Assembly (NCBI GenBank): GCA_049587715.1
Contig: JBAVEL010000027.1
Location: 1 to 29,423 of the forward strand
DNA: 29,423 nucleotides
Source of the DNA: JBAVEL01 sp049587715
Lineage (GTDB): Bacteria; Bacteroidota; Ignavibacteria; UBA10030; UBA6906
Direction of reading: 5' to 3'
Shown here: positions 1 through 8,000 of the stretch, piece after piece
How positions within the stretch are numbered: position 1 is the stretch's first letter
Layout of the letters: each line of letters begins with the position of its first letter
The notes under the pieces: model-generated
Databases searched by the model: none
Seen by the model: the letters and a program-made list of their open reading frames with translations, nothing else
What the model was told of the DNA's origin: nothing
Position numbers and translations under genes: made by a program

Positions 1-78
1 CTCCTGCACCTGGCTGAAGTAGATGATGGCCAGGAGAACCAGGACGGCCGCCAGGGCTATTGCTCCGGTGCGTTTCAT
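1..78 (-). CDS. DUF4340-like protein, N-terminal fragment (cut by window edge)
   Basis: Only the first 26 codons are visible. They start with ATG at 76-78 and run off the left edge. The peptide begins MKRTGAIALAAVLVLLAIIY, a short basic start followed by one hydrophobic segment, so the protein is membrane-anchored or exported. It lies 9 bases after the stop of the fused Gld permease, which implies the same transcript. In many bacteria the order ATPase, GldF/GldG permease, DUF4340 protein is conserved, and DUF4340 proteins begin with just such a single N-terminal anchor. The identification is therefore mostly from context; the visible residues alone only show a membrane anchor. Confidence 0.5.
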   Translation of the reverse strand, partial: MKRTGAIALAAVLVLLAIIYFSQVQE

Positions 79-87
79 CGGCTCAAC

Positions 88-2391
88 TCAATAGCTGTTC
101 TTGTGTCGTCGCCGGCGCATGGCCTTCCCCCCCATCCAGAACACCCCCAGGAGCATGATGAGGGCGGGAGGACCGGTAAACGTCACGTACTTGATGAAGG
201 ACTTGGTGGCCTCGGGCACCTCCCTGAGTGCGGAGGGGGACAGGTCCCGGGCCCGGATGGCCGTGAGGGTGGTGTCGTTCACCAGCCAGTCCACGATGTT
301 CACGGCAAACGAAAGGTTGTCGTACCCCTCCTGGTAGTCGTCCAGCACAAAATCCCCGTCCCCCACCACCGCCAGGCGGGTCAGGGGACTGCGGGGCTGG
401 AGGAGGACGCCGGTTCTGGTTCCTATCTCCCGCACCGCGGGATCCCTGTTGTCGGCATAGAGACTCCGGAAGCTCCCCTCCAGCGCGGCCGCCAGGGGGA
501 GGGATGCCTCGGTGTACTCGGAGGGGGCCGGTGCGCGGGAGGGGTTCAGATCCACGCTGTCGGCCGGGATGCGCCGCGCCTGGCCGGAGGACACCGCCAG
601 CACGCGGAGCGAAACCCCCCGGATGCCCGCCAGGCGTGTATCCAGCGGGCTCACCACCGGAAAGCGCACCGCGGTCAGGTTCATGACCAGCGGATCGGTC
701 CTGTCGAAGTCCGCCGCGATCGGGTGGAACGGATAGAGCACCTCGGAGGTGTAGGTGACGCCTCCCAGCGATGACTCCACCGTCAGGGGGGCGCACCGGG
801 CGTCCGCCACCACTTCCTTCTTCAGGATCCAGCCGTAGGAATCGAACATCGGATCCAGACCGTGCTGCACGCCCTTCCCGCCCGGCTCCGCACCGGGGAG
901 GGCGTTGTTCATGAAGAAGCCCATGCGTCCCCCCCGCATGATGTACTGGTCCAGCAGGTAGCGCTGCGTCTCGGTGAGCTCGCCCTCCGGCCCCACCAGG
1001 AGCAACGCGGCGTATTCCGCGGGGATGGGAGCGGGCCTCGAGAAATCCACAAAGGTCACGGCATGCTGGCGCGAGAGCGCCGCCAGGAACTCCTTCATCT
1101 CCCCCCGGCCGGGTCCCCCCAGACCCTCCACCATCCCCACGCTCCGGGGCTGGGCGGTGAGCATCTTCTTCATGCTCCCCGTGATCTCGTACTCCAGGCG
1201 GTCCAGGTCCGTCACCACGGGGAGGGTCTCCTGCCGGTCTCCGTACGACATGGTCATGCCGGCAAAGGCCCGGGCGTTCTGGAACCGGTTGTCCTTGATC
1301 ACCTTCACCTGGATGGGCGCAATCCCCTGCTCCACCGCCTCCTGCTCCGCCGCGGGAGATCCCAGGGGGTCGATGAACCGGTAATGGAATCTCCCCCCCG
1401 AGAGGGCGCGGTACTCCTCCAGGAGGTCCCGGGTGCTCCGGCGATGATGATGGTACGGAGGCGGAAGGTCCGGGCTGAAGTAGACGCGCACCAGCAGGTT
1501 GTCCTCCAGGTGGGCGGCCAGGATCCGGGAGGTCTCCGAGAGGGTGTACGCCCCGCTTGTGGTGGCATCCACCCGCAGGAAGCTCCGCGCCGCAATGAGG
1601 TTCACAAACAGCAGGATGCCCGATGCCAGGGCGATCCGCCCGAAGCGCGACCCGATCCGGAAATCCCGCCACCGCAGCAGGGTCTGGCCCGGTTCCTGGG
1701 CCGCGTTCAGGGCGGCCAGCATCAGGAAGAGCACGATGAGCGAGACGAAATACACCGCCGCCCTGCTGTCGATCACCCCGCGCGCCAGGCTCCCGAAGTG
1801 GTGCCCCACCCCCAGGTACTCCACCGTCGAGACCATGGACAGCGGCACATACATCAGCACCTTGTCCAGCATGAAGAGCACGAAACAGATCACGAAGCCC
1901 AGGATGAGGGCCACAATCTGGTTGTCGGTGAGGCTGGATCCGAACAGGCCCGCCGCCGCGAACACCCCCCCCAGCAGGAAGAGCCCCAGGTACCCGCCCG
2001 CCAGCGCCCCGCCGTCCAGGGACCCCAGACTCCCCAGGGCGAGGGCGTAGATGATGGTGGGCGCCAGGGCGAAGCAGACCATGATCCATGCCGCGAAGAA
2101 CTTGGCCAGCACGATCTGCGGCACGGTCACCGGCTTCGTGTGGATGATCTCGAAGGTTCCCACACGCTTTTCCTCCGCGAGCATCCGCATGGTCACGGCG
2201 GGCGCGAACAGCACCAGCAGCAGGGGGGCCACGTCGAAGAACACCCGCATGGAGGCCGTGTTCTCCAGGAAGAGGTTGGTGGCCACGTACGCCCCCGACA
2301 GGAGCAGGAAGAAGATGATGAAGATGTAGGCCAGGGATGTGTCGAAGGAGGAGCGGAGTTCCTTGGCCAGGATGATCCGGAGGTGCTTCAC
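88..2391 (-). CDS. Fused GldF-GldG-type ABC transporter permease and auxiliary protein
   Basis: The 767-residue protein joins two proteins that are separate in gliding Bacteroidota. Residues 1-230 are an ABC-2 type permease with about six membrane spans (near 18-38, 52-66, 95-118, 133-150, 157-178, 211-228) and the EEKRVGTFE motif typical of GldF-type permeases. Residues 250-268 form a further span. From about 275 the sequence follows the GldG/ABC_transp_aux pattern (YTLSE..., then YFSPDLPPP, then RDLLEEYRALSGG). A last span lies near 737-756, followed by a basic tail. The start is GTG, overlapping the TGA of the ATPase gene as GTGA; no Shine-Dalgarno is visible, which suggests translational coupling. 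It would form an inner-membrane ABC complex with the ATPase. The transported substrate is unknown; in Flavobacterium the GldAFG transporter is required for gliding, but the family also occurs in non-gliders. Confidence 0.88.
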   Translation of the reverse strand: MKHLRIILAKELRSSFDTSLAYIFIIFFLLLSGAYVATNLFLENTASMRVFFDVAPLLLVLFAPAVTMRMLAEEKRVGTFEIIHTKPVTVPQIVLAKFFAAWIMVCFALAPTIIYALALGSLGSLDGGALAGGYLGLFLLGGVFAAAGLFGSSLTDNQIVALILGFVICFVLFMLDKVLMYVPLSMVSTVEYLGVGHHFGSLARGVIDSRAAVYFVSLIVLFLMLAALNAAQEPGQTLLRWRDFRIGSRFGRIALASGILLFVNLIAARSFLRVDATTSGAYTLSETSRILAAHLEDNLLVRVYFSPDLPPPYHHHRRSTRDLLEEYRALSGGRFHYRFIDPLGSPAAEQEAVEQGIAPIQVKVIKDNRFQNARAFAGMTMSYGDRQETLPVVTDLDRLEYEITGSMKKMLTAQPRSVGMVEGLGGPGRGEMKEFLAALSRQHAVTFVDFSRPAPIPAEYAALLLVGPEGELTETQRYLLDQYIMRGGRMGFFMNNALPGAEPGGKGVQHGLDPMFDSYGWILKKEVVADARCAPLTVESSLGGVTYTSEVLYPFHPIAADFDRTDPLVMNLTAVRFPVVSPLDTRLAGIRGVSLRVLAVSSGQARRIPADSVDLNPSRAPAPSEYTEASLPLAAALEGSFRSLYADNRDPAVREIGTRTGVLLQPRSPLTRLAVVGDGDFVLDDYQEGYDNLSFAVNIVDWLVNDTTLTAIRARDLSPSALREVPEATKSFIKYVTFTGPPALIMLLGVFWMGGKAMRRRRHKNSY

Positions 2392-3353
2392 TGCGCGTCG
2401 TGCCCCGTGGTGATACGGTGGAAGATGTCGTCGATCTGCACCCGGTTCCGGTGCAGGTGGATCAGGGGCCAGCCCTGCTGCACGCAGAGGGCAAACAGGC
2501 GGCCCCGCACGCTCGCATCCCGCTTCGTCTCCAGGTAAAACCCCGTGGTGTTGGCGCCCTCATCCCCGTGGGACAGGGGGGTGACCAGCACCACGCCCTC
2601 CACCTCCCGCAGATACTGCTCGGCCCGCGCCACCTCGTAGCCCGGCGGCAGCTCCACTCCGAAAAAGTACCGGAATGTCCCCTCGAACTGCATGGCCAGC
2701 TCGGGGATGGTGGCATCCGCCAGCTTCTTCCCCCGGTCGATGATGATCACCTTGTCGCACACCGCCTGCACTTCCGAGAGGGTGTGGGTGGAGATGATGA
2801 TGGTCTTCTCCTTCCCGAGCTGCCGGATGTAGTGGCGGAACTCCAGAATCTGGTTCGGGTCCAGGGCGTTGGTGGGCTCGTCCAGGAGCAGGATGGGGGG
2901 ATGGTGCACCATGGCCTGGGCAATGCCCACCCGCTGGCGGTATCCCTTGGAGAGCTGGCGGATCTCCCGGTCCCTCACCTCCTGGAGGTCGAAGGTCTCG
3001 AGCACCCCCTTCACGCGCCGCGCAATCATGGAGCGCGGCACCTCATGGAGGCGCGCAACGTACTCCAGATACTCGATCACGTCCATGTCGGGGTACAGGG
3101 GGTTGTCCTCCGGCAGGTACCCGATCAGCCGCCGCACCTCCAGGGGGTTCTCCCGCACGTCCTTCCCGTTCACCTCCACCGTGCCGCCCGAAGGGCTCAG
3201 GAAGCCCGTGATCATGCGCACCACGGTTGTCTTCCCCGCCCCGTTCGGCCCCAGAAGACCCACCACCTCCCCGGGCTGCACCCTGAAGGAGAGGTTGTCC
3301 ACGGCCCGCACCGGGCCGTAGTACTTGCTCACCGACTTGACCGTGATGGCCAT
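2388..3353 (-). CDS. ABC transporter ATP-binding protein, GldA-like
   Basis: This 321-residue cytoplasmic ATPase is complete for its family. The Walker A motif GPNGAGKTT is at 35-43, the signature LSKGYRQRVG at 134-143, Walker B ILLLDEPTNALDP at 154-166, and the switch histidine in IISTH at 190. The position usually held by the Q-loop glutamine reads YLPED, as is common in ABC-2 drug/Gld ATPases. The C-terminal 100 residues are the regulatory extension seen in ABC-2 ATPases. The ATG start has AAGGA about 7 bases upstream, and that sequence sits in the TAAGGA made by the stop codon of the OmpA gene. The stop overlaps the GTG of the permease gene by 4 bases. It powers the permease encoded just downstream. 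A GldA-type role is inferred from the partner; the ATPase alone could belong to other ABC-2 exporters. Confidence 0.92.
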   Translation of the reverse strand: MAITVKSVSKYYGPVRAVDNLSFRVQPGEVVGLLGPNGAGKTTVVRMITGFLSPSGGTVEVNGKDVRENPLEVRRLIGYLPEDNPLYPDMDVIEYLEYVARLHEVPRSMIARRVKGVLETFDLQEVRDREIRQLSKGYRQRVGIAQAMVHHPPILLLDEPTNALDPNQILEFRHYIRQLGKEKTIIISTHTLSEVQAVCDKVIIIDRGKKLADATIPELAMQFEGTFRYFFGVELPPGYEVARAEQYLREVEGVVLVTPLSHGDEGANTTGFYLETKRDASVRGRLFALCVQQGWPLIHLHRNRVQIDDIFHRITTGHDAQ

Positions 3354-3362
3354 GGCGTGTCC

Positions 3363-4742
3363 TTATCGCACCCGGACGAACTCGATGCGGCGGTTGAGCT
3401 GCCGTCCTTCGTCCGTGTCGTTCGTGGCGATGGGTTGGGTGAACCCGAAGCCCTTGGTGCCGGCAATCCGCTCGGGCGGGATCCCCCGGGCAATCAGCCA
3501 GGCCCGGACCGACTCCGCGCGGGCCTTCGAGAGACGCAGGTTGTACGAGGCCGTTCCCTTGTTGTCGGTATGCCCGTGGATCTCCACGACGATGTCGGGA
3601 TACTCCAGGAGCGTGTTGAGGGCCTTTGTCAGGATTCCCTCCGACACGGGATTGATGGTGGACTTGTTGAAGTCGAAGACCACGCCCTGCAGAACGAAGC
3701 CCTGGCCCACCTCCAGGGTGAGCGTCTCCCGCCGGGGCACGTCGTCCGCGGGGTTCAGGGGATCGGTCCCCCGCCGCACCTCCACGCCGTCTTCCACGGT
3801 GCCGTCGTCCGTGTCCGGATCCAGGGGATCCGTCTTGTGGGTCAGCACCTCATCCCCGTCCGTGAGGCTGTCCCCGTCGGTGTCGGGGTCCAGGGGATCG
3901 GTCTTGTGCGTGGTGATTTCGGCCCCGTCCAGCAGGCGATCCCCGTCGGTGTCGGGGTTGAGCGGGTCCGTTCCGTGGGTCCGCACCTCGTCGCCGTCCC
4001 GCGCCCCGTCCTCATCCGTGTCCGGGTTGCACGGGCTGGTCTTGGTGGTGCGCACTTCCTCCCCGTCCCCCAGCCCGTCCCCGTCCGTATCGGGGTTGTA
4101 GGGGTCGGAGCAGAGCCGCCGCTCGTCTTTCGTCTTCAGCCCGTCCCGGTCCGGGTCCTCGTCCTCGTCGTCGCCCACGAGCATGAGGCCCACCAGCACG
4201 TTGAAGTACGAGCCCTTCTTCTCCCGCGCCAGGGATGTCAGCCCGTCGGCGAAGGTCACCTGGTAGCCGCCGTTGATGTCCACGGCCACCTTGTTGTCGA
4301 ACATGAACTGGAGGCCCGCCCCCGCGGGAATGAAGCCCGCCCTCCCGCTCGTGCGGGAGACGGCGCCCCCCGCCAGAGGCCTCCTCTCCTGCTCGTAGTA
4401 CATGATGCCGGCTCCCGCGTACAGATACGGCGCAACCCGGGGCGTACGGGAGGGAACAAACACAAGGCGGTAATCCAGGGGCACGAGCTGGCTCTTCCAG
4501 TTCTTCCCCTTCAGCTCCACAAAGCCGACCCCGATCTCCCCCATGACTCTCGGCGCGATGGGGTGGCGCAGGAGCCCGCGGCCCTCGTACCCGCTCCCCT
4601 TCTGGCCCGACTCCGCGGAGCTGAGGGCGACACCCACCTTCGCCCCCAGGACGGTCCGGTCTTCGCGGATCTGTGCCGAAAGACGGGGATAAGCGAGGGA
4701 GCAGGCAAGCAGGAGAAACGCACATCGCCGAAGGGAGAACAT
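3363..4742 (-). CDS. OmpA-family outer-membrane protein with thrombospondin type 3 repeats
   Basis: I chose the ATG at 4742 (459 residues) because it opens directly into a signal peptide (MFSLRRCAFLLLACSLA...LSAQ) and has AAAGGA about 11 bases upstream; a longer frame exists but adds 29 residues that do not look like a signal sequence. Residues 30-190 are glycine- and aromatic-rich with alternating strands, consistent with a small outer-membrane beta-barrel. Residues 195-333 hold six 23-residue aspartate-rich thrombospondin type 3 repeats, which bind calcium in this family. Residues 352-459 are the OmpA peptidoglycan-binding domain, with HGHTDN (Asp393), LSKARAESV (Arg408) and NRRIEF. The protein would tie the outer membrane to peptidoglycan. 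It heads the operon with the Gld transporter, separated from the ATPase gene by 9 bases. It is not a lipoprotein by sequence, since no lipobox cysteine is seen. Confidence 0.9.
   Translation of the reverse strand: MFSLRRCAFLLLACSLAYPRLSAQIREDRTVLGAKVGVALSSAESGQKGSGYEGRGLLRHPIAPRVMGEIGVGFVELKGKNWKSQLVPLDYRLVFVPSRTPRVAPYLYAGAGIMYYEQERRPLAGGAVSRTSGRAGFIPAGAGLQFMFDNKVAVDINGGYQVTFADGLTSLAREKKGSYFNVLVGLMLVGDDEDEDPDRDGLKTKDERRLCSDPYNPDTDGDGLGDGEEVRTTKTSPCNPDTDEDGARDGDEVRTHGTDPLNPDTDGDRLLDGAEITTHKTDPLDPDTDGDSLTDGDEVLTHKTDPLDPDTDDGTVEDGVEVRRGTDPLNPADDVPRRETLTLEVGQGFVLQGVVFDFNKSTINPVSEGILTKALNTLLEYPDIVVEIHGHTDNKGTASYNLRLSKARAESVRAWLIARGIPPERIAGTKGFGFTQPIATNDTDEGRQLNRRIEFVRVR
3744..4160 (-). repeat. Six thrombospondin type 3 repeats in the OmpA-family gene
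   Basis: Six in-frame units of about 69 bp each encode 23 residues of the form PDTDGDxLxDGxEVxTxKTDPLD. The aspartates at alternate positions are the calcium-binding pattern of thrombospondin type 3 repeats. The first and last units are the most divergent (the last lacks the DGD core). Confidence 0.88.
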
Positions 4743-5009
4743 GGGTGCCGTGGTCCTTTCCAAAACGCTCTCAAGACGATCCGGGTGCAGACACGCAGCC
4801 GACGCTGCGAGTGCTGTGCACGGCGGCACGCACGCCGGGGGACGTCTGCCTGGGGGATGATGTAAGCGAACAAGGCCCTTCGCCTCGGACTCGCCGCGCC
4901 GGGTGCAGAGGACTGTCAGACCTCAGAAGCGCCGCGATGGCAGGCGGGGGATTGGAACCTTGCGCCGGGAGATAGTGAATGCAACTTGGAGAAAAAACCG
5001 GAGGAAATC
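4743..5009. other. Intergenic region upstream of the OmpA-Gld operon
   Basis: Together with the terminator this makes a 315-base gap. It must carry the promoter of the OmpA-Gld operon, read on the minus strand, since a terminator lies behind it. I do not see a convincing -35/-10 pair. The stretch nearest the terminator (4965-5009) is the most A+T-rich part. Short open frames here are continuations of other frames and do not look like genes. Confidence 0.5.
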
Positions 5010-5035
5010 AAGTCCCCCCCCTGCGGGGGGGACTT
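5010..5035 (-). terminator. GC-rich hairpin, likely terminator of the five-gene secreted-protein operon
   Basis: A perfect 11-bp stem (AAGTCCCCCCC with GGGGGGGACTT) closes a 4-base loop. It starts 23 bases after the stop of the SBBP-repeat gene. On the minus strand the stem is followed by TTGATTT and, 12 bases on, by a run of six T. The T-tract is not immediate, so this is a good but not ideal intrinsic terminator. Confidence 0.62.
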
Positions 5036-5057
5036 TGGATAAATCGGGAACTTCGTG

Positions 5058-8000
5058 CTACTTGAGGAGAATCATGCTTCTTGTGAGTGTCCTCCCCCCC
5101 GCGCCCCCCTCCGTGGCAGGTGCCTCAAGACGGTAGAAATACACCCCGCTTGCCAGCCCCGAGCCGTCGAACACCACCGAGTGCTCACCCGCCGCCAGGT
5201 TCCCCTGGAAGGGGAGAGCCGCCTGGCGCCCCAGCAGGTCATAGACCGCCAGACGCACGAACCCCCGTTCGGCGGTCCGGAAGCGGATGGTCGTGGAAGG
5301 ATTGAACGGGTTGGGGTGGTTCTGATACAGTGCGAACGCGCCCGGGGTCTCTCCCCCGCCTTCCGTCATGCGGACGAGGATGGTCCCCGTCCCTTCCTCC
5401 AATGCGAGGGATGCACCCGGCGGGAGCATCCGTTCCCTCCCGTTCGCCCGCACAAGCCAGGGAGCGCTTCCTTCTCCGCTCCGGCCGAGAACAATCCTGC
5501 CCGCCGCACCCGAGATGCGTATCTCGGGGAGCACTCCCTCCACGGGGAACTCCGCCATGGTCTGCGTGGAGAACCGCACATCAAAAGCCCCCGCCGGCGG
5601 CGGAGGGGGCATCTCAAAGGCATCTCCCCCCGCCTGTTCCGCCAGCACACCGAGGCGCTGAGTGTTCCCCGCCTCATCCGTCACCGTCAGCCGGTCCGCA
5701 GGGGGCGCAGGGTGCGGAGGCGGAACCGGGTTTCTCCCCGCCGATCCTCCCTCGAGTATCAGGAGCCCCGGCTGCGAGGTCTTCACCCAGTAGCCGAAGC
5801 CGGGTTTCAGTGAGTCCGCGACGGTGTACCCCCCTCCATAGCCGAAGAAGGATGTGCGGATGATGCTGTCGGGCAACGTCCGGACGGCCGCCGCCCGGAT
5901 CGGCACGGAGACGGATCCCACCAGCGTCCACCCCGTTCCCACCCCGATGGTGTCGGAGGGGAGGAAGAACCCCGTAAACGACACAAGGGAATCCGTCAGC
6001 TTCTTCCAGTAGCCCCTTCCGTTCTCCAGGGTATCGGTCCGCACATAGCTCCCGTTGAACCCGAACGAGAGAGGCATCACCATCGGGCACGTAACCCCCA
6101 CGGGAAGCGAGAGCAGCCGCCACCCGAGACCCTGCTCCGCCTGAATCCGCACGGCGCTCCCCGAACCCGTCCCTGTTCCCGTGAGCAGCACGGTGTCGGG
6201 GGAGGTCACCCCGCTGTGGTGGACCACCAGAATGGCGCTCCGCGCTCCCCCCGCCAGGGGACTGAACCGCACCGTCACATCGGCGCTGTCGCCCCCGGGC
6301 ACGCTGAATGAGCGGGGGCTTGCCGTGAAGTCGGCCGCGGAGGTGGTCACCGACCAGACCTGGAGAGGCGTTACGGAGGCCGCGTTCCTCACCCGGAGGG
6401 TGCCGTCCCTCCGGCACCCGATCTGGGTGGAGGCGAAGGCCATGGAGGGTCCGCCGAAGACGGCCACGGGCGCCTCGTATTTCACGATCGTATAGACCGC
6501 CCCCTCCTCCGTTTCCGAGGATCCCCCCACGAACAGGTTTCCCCCGTTGTCGGTCAGGACGCTGAACGGGATGTCCCCCAGCGAAGCGGGGCTGTCATAC
6601 CGGCTCGCCCAGAGCAGCGTGCCCCACGGGGCATACCGCAGGGTCACGAAGTCATCCCCCGTGTCAAAGGAGTAGCTGTACCCGGTCACGTAGAGGTTCC
6701 CCGCCCCGTCCAGGGCAAGGGCCGTCCCCCCGTCGTCGTCGCTTTCGGGGCCGTCGTAGCGGGCGCTCCACAGAAGGGCACCTCCGCTCCCGTACTTCAG
6801 GGTGACGCAGTCCAGGCGCGTGGAATCAGCCCGGCTTGCGCCCGTCACGTAGATGTTGCCCGCCCCGTCCAGGAGGAGCGCCGCAGGAATGTCGTCCCTG
6901 TAGCCCGCCTCCCCTGCGTACACCGCCGCCCACTGCTCCGCCCCCGAGGCGTTGTACTTCACGGTGCACCAGTCGTATGCCGTTCCGCTCCCCTGGCTTG
7001 CTCCCGTCACGTACACGTTTCCCGACGCGTCCGCGGCAATGGCGTAGGCCCTGTCCACCCCGTTGGCGCTCCCGTTGTAGCGCGCCGTCCACTGCTGCGT
7101 CCCGAGAGGGTTGTACTTCACGGTCAGGAAGTCGAAGTCCGAAGAGGAGCCGAAGCTGGCTCCCGTGACGTACACGTTCCCCGAGGCGTCCACCGCCGCG
7201 GCATACACCTGGTCTATGTAGTCCACCGGGCCGTTGTACGAGGAGATCCACTGGGCCGTGCCCGTCGGACCGTACTTGATGACCACGTAGTCCTTGTTGG
7301 TGGCGGGGCTGGAGCGGGATCCCGCCACGATCACGTTGCCCGAGGGGTCCAGGGCGATGGCGGCCGCCTCGTCCACCCCCGCCCCCGTGCCCGTGTAGCG
7401 CGAGACCCACTGCCGGGCGCCGGCGCTGTTGTACTTGACGGTGGTGATATCGTATCCCGTGGCCTGTCCGAAGCTCGTGCCTGTCACGTACACGTTGTCG
7501 GACCCGTCCACAACCACGGCCGCTGCGTAGTCCTCCCCCTCCCCCGTGCCGTTGTACCGGGCCTCCCAGAGGAGCGATCCCGCGGGTCCGAACACGGCCG
7601 TGGCATAGTCGCTCTGGGTATCCAGGTCGTAGCTGCTCCCCGTGATCGCCGTCAGGCCTCCCCGTCCGGCGGCCATGGCCACCGCCTCGTCCTCCGAGTT
7701 CCCCGGCCCGTTGTACCACGCGTTCCACAATTCCGCGCCCGCCGCGTTGTAGCGGACCAGGACCACATCCTCATCCGTGACGCTCCCGTAGCTCACACCC
7801 GCGAGAACCGCATTCCCCGCCCCGTCCACGACGGCCGCCATCCCGGCGTCGAAGTCGTTGGCGGCGCCCGAATAGCGGGCGGTCCAGAGCCGCACTCCCA
7901 GGGAGCTGAACTTCACCAGGGCGAAGTCCTCCGCCGTGCCGGCCCCCGTGCTGGCGCCCCCCACAAACACGTTTCCCGAACCGTCCACGGTGATGCAGGT

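Noticed and set aside
4938..4966. A tRNA-like T-arm on the minus strand (GGTTCCAATCC with a downstream GCCTGCCA)
   Set aside because: Only two of the five T-stem pairs form, position 57 is a pyrimidine, and no matching 5' acceptor arm GGCAGGC lies about 70 bases upstream. No cloverleaf can be drawn.
5093..5100. A C7 run in the last codons of the SBBP gene as a phase switch of its sorting tail
   Set aside because: Runs of seven C or G are very common in this window and this one would alter only the last dozen or so residues.
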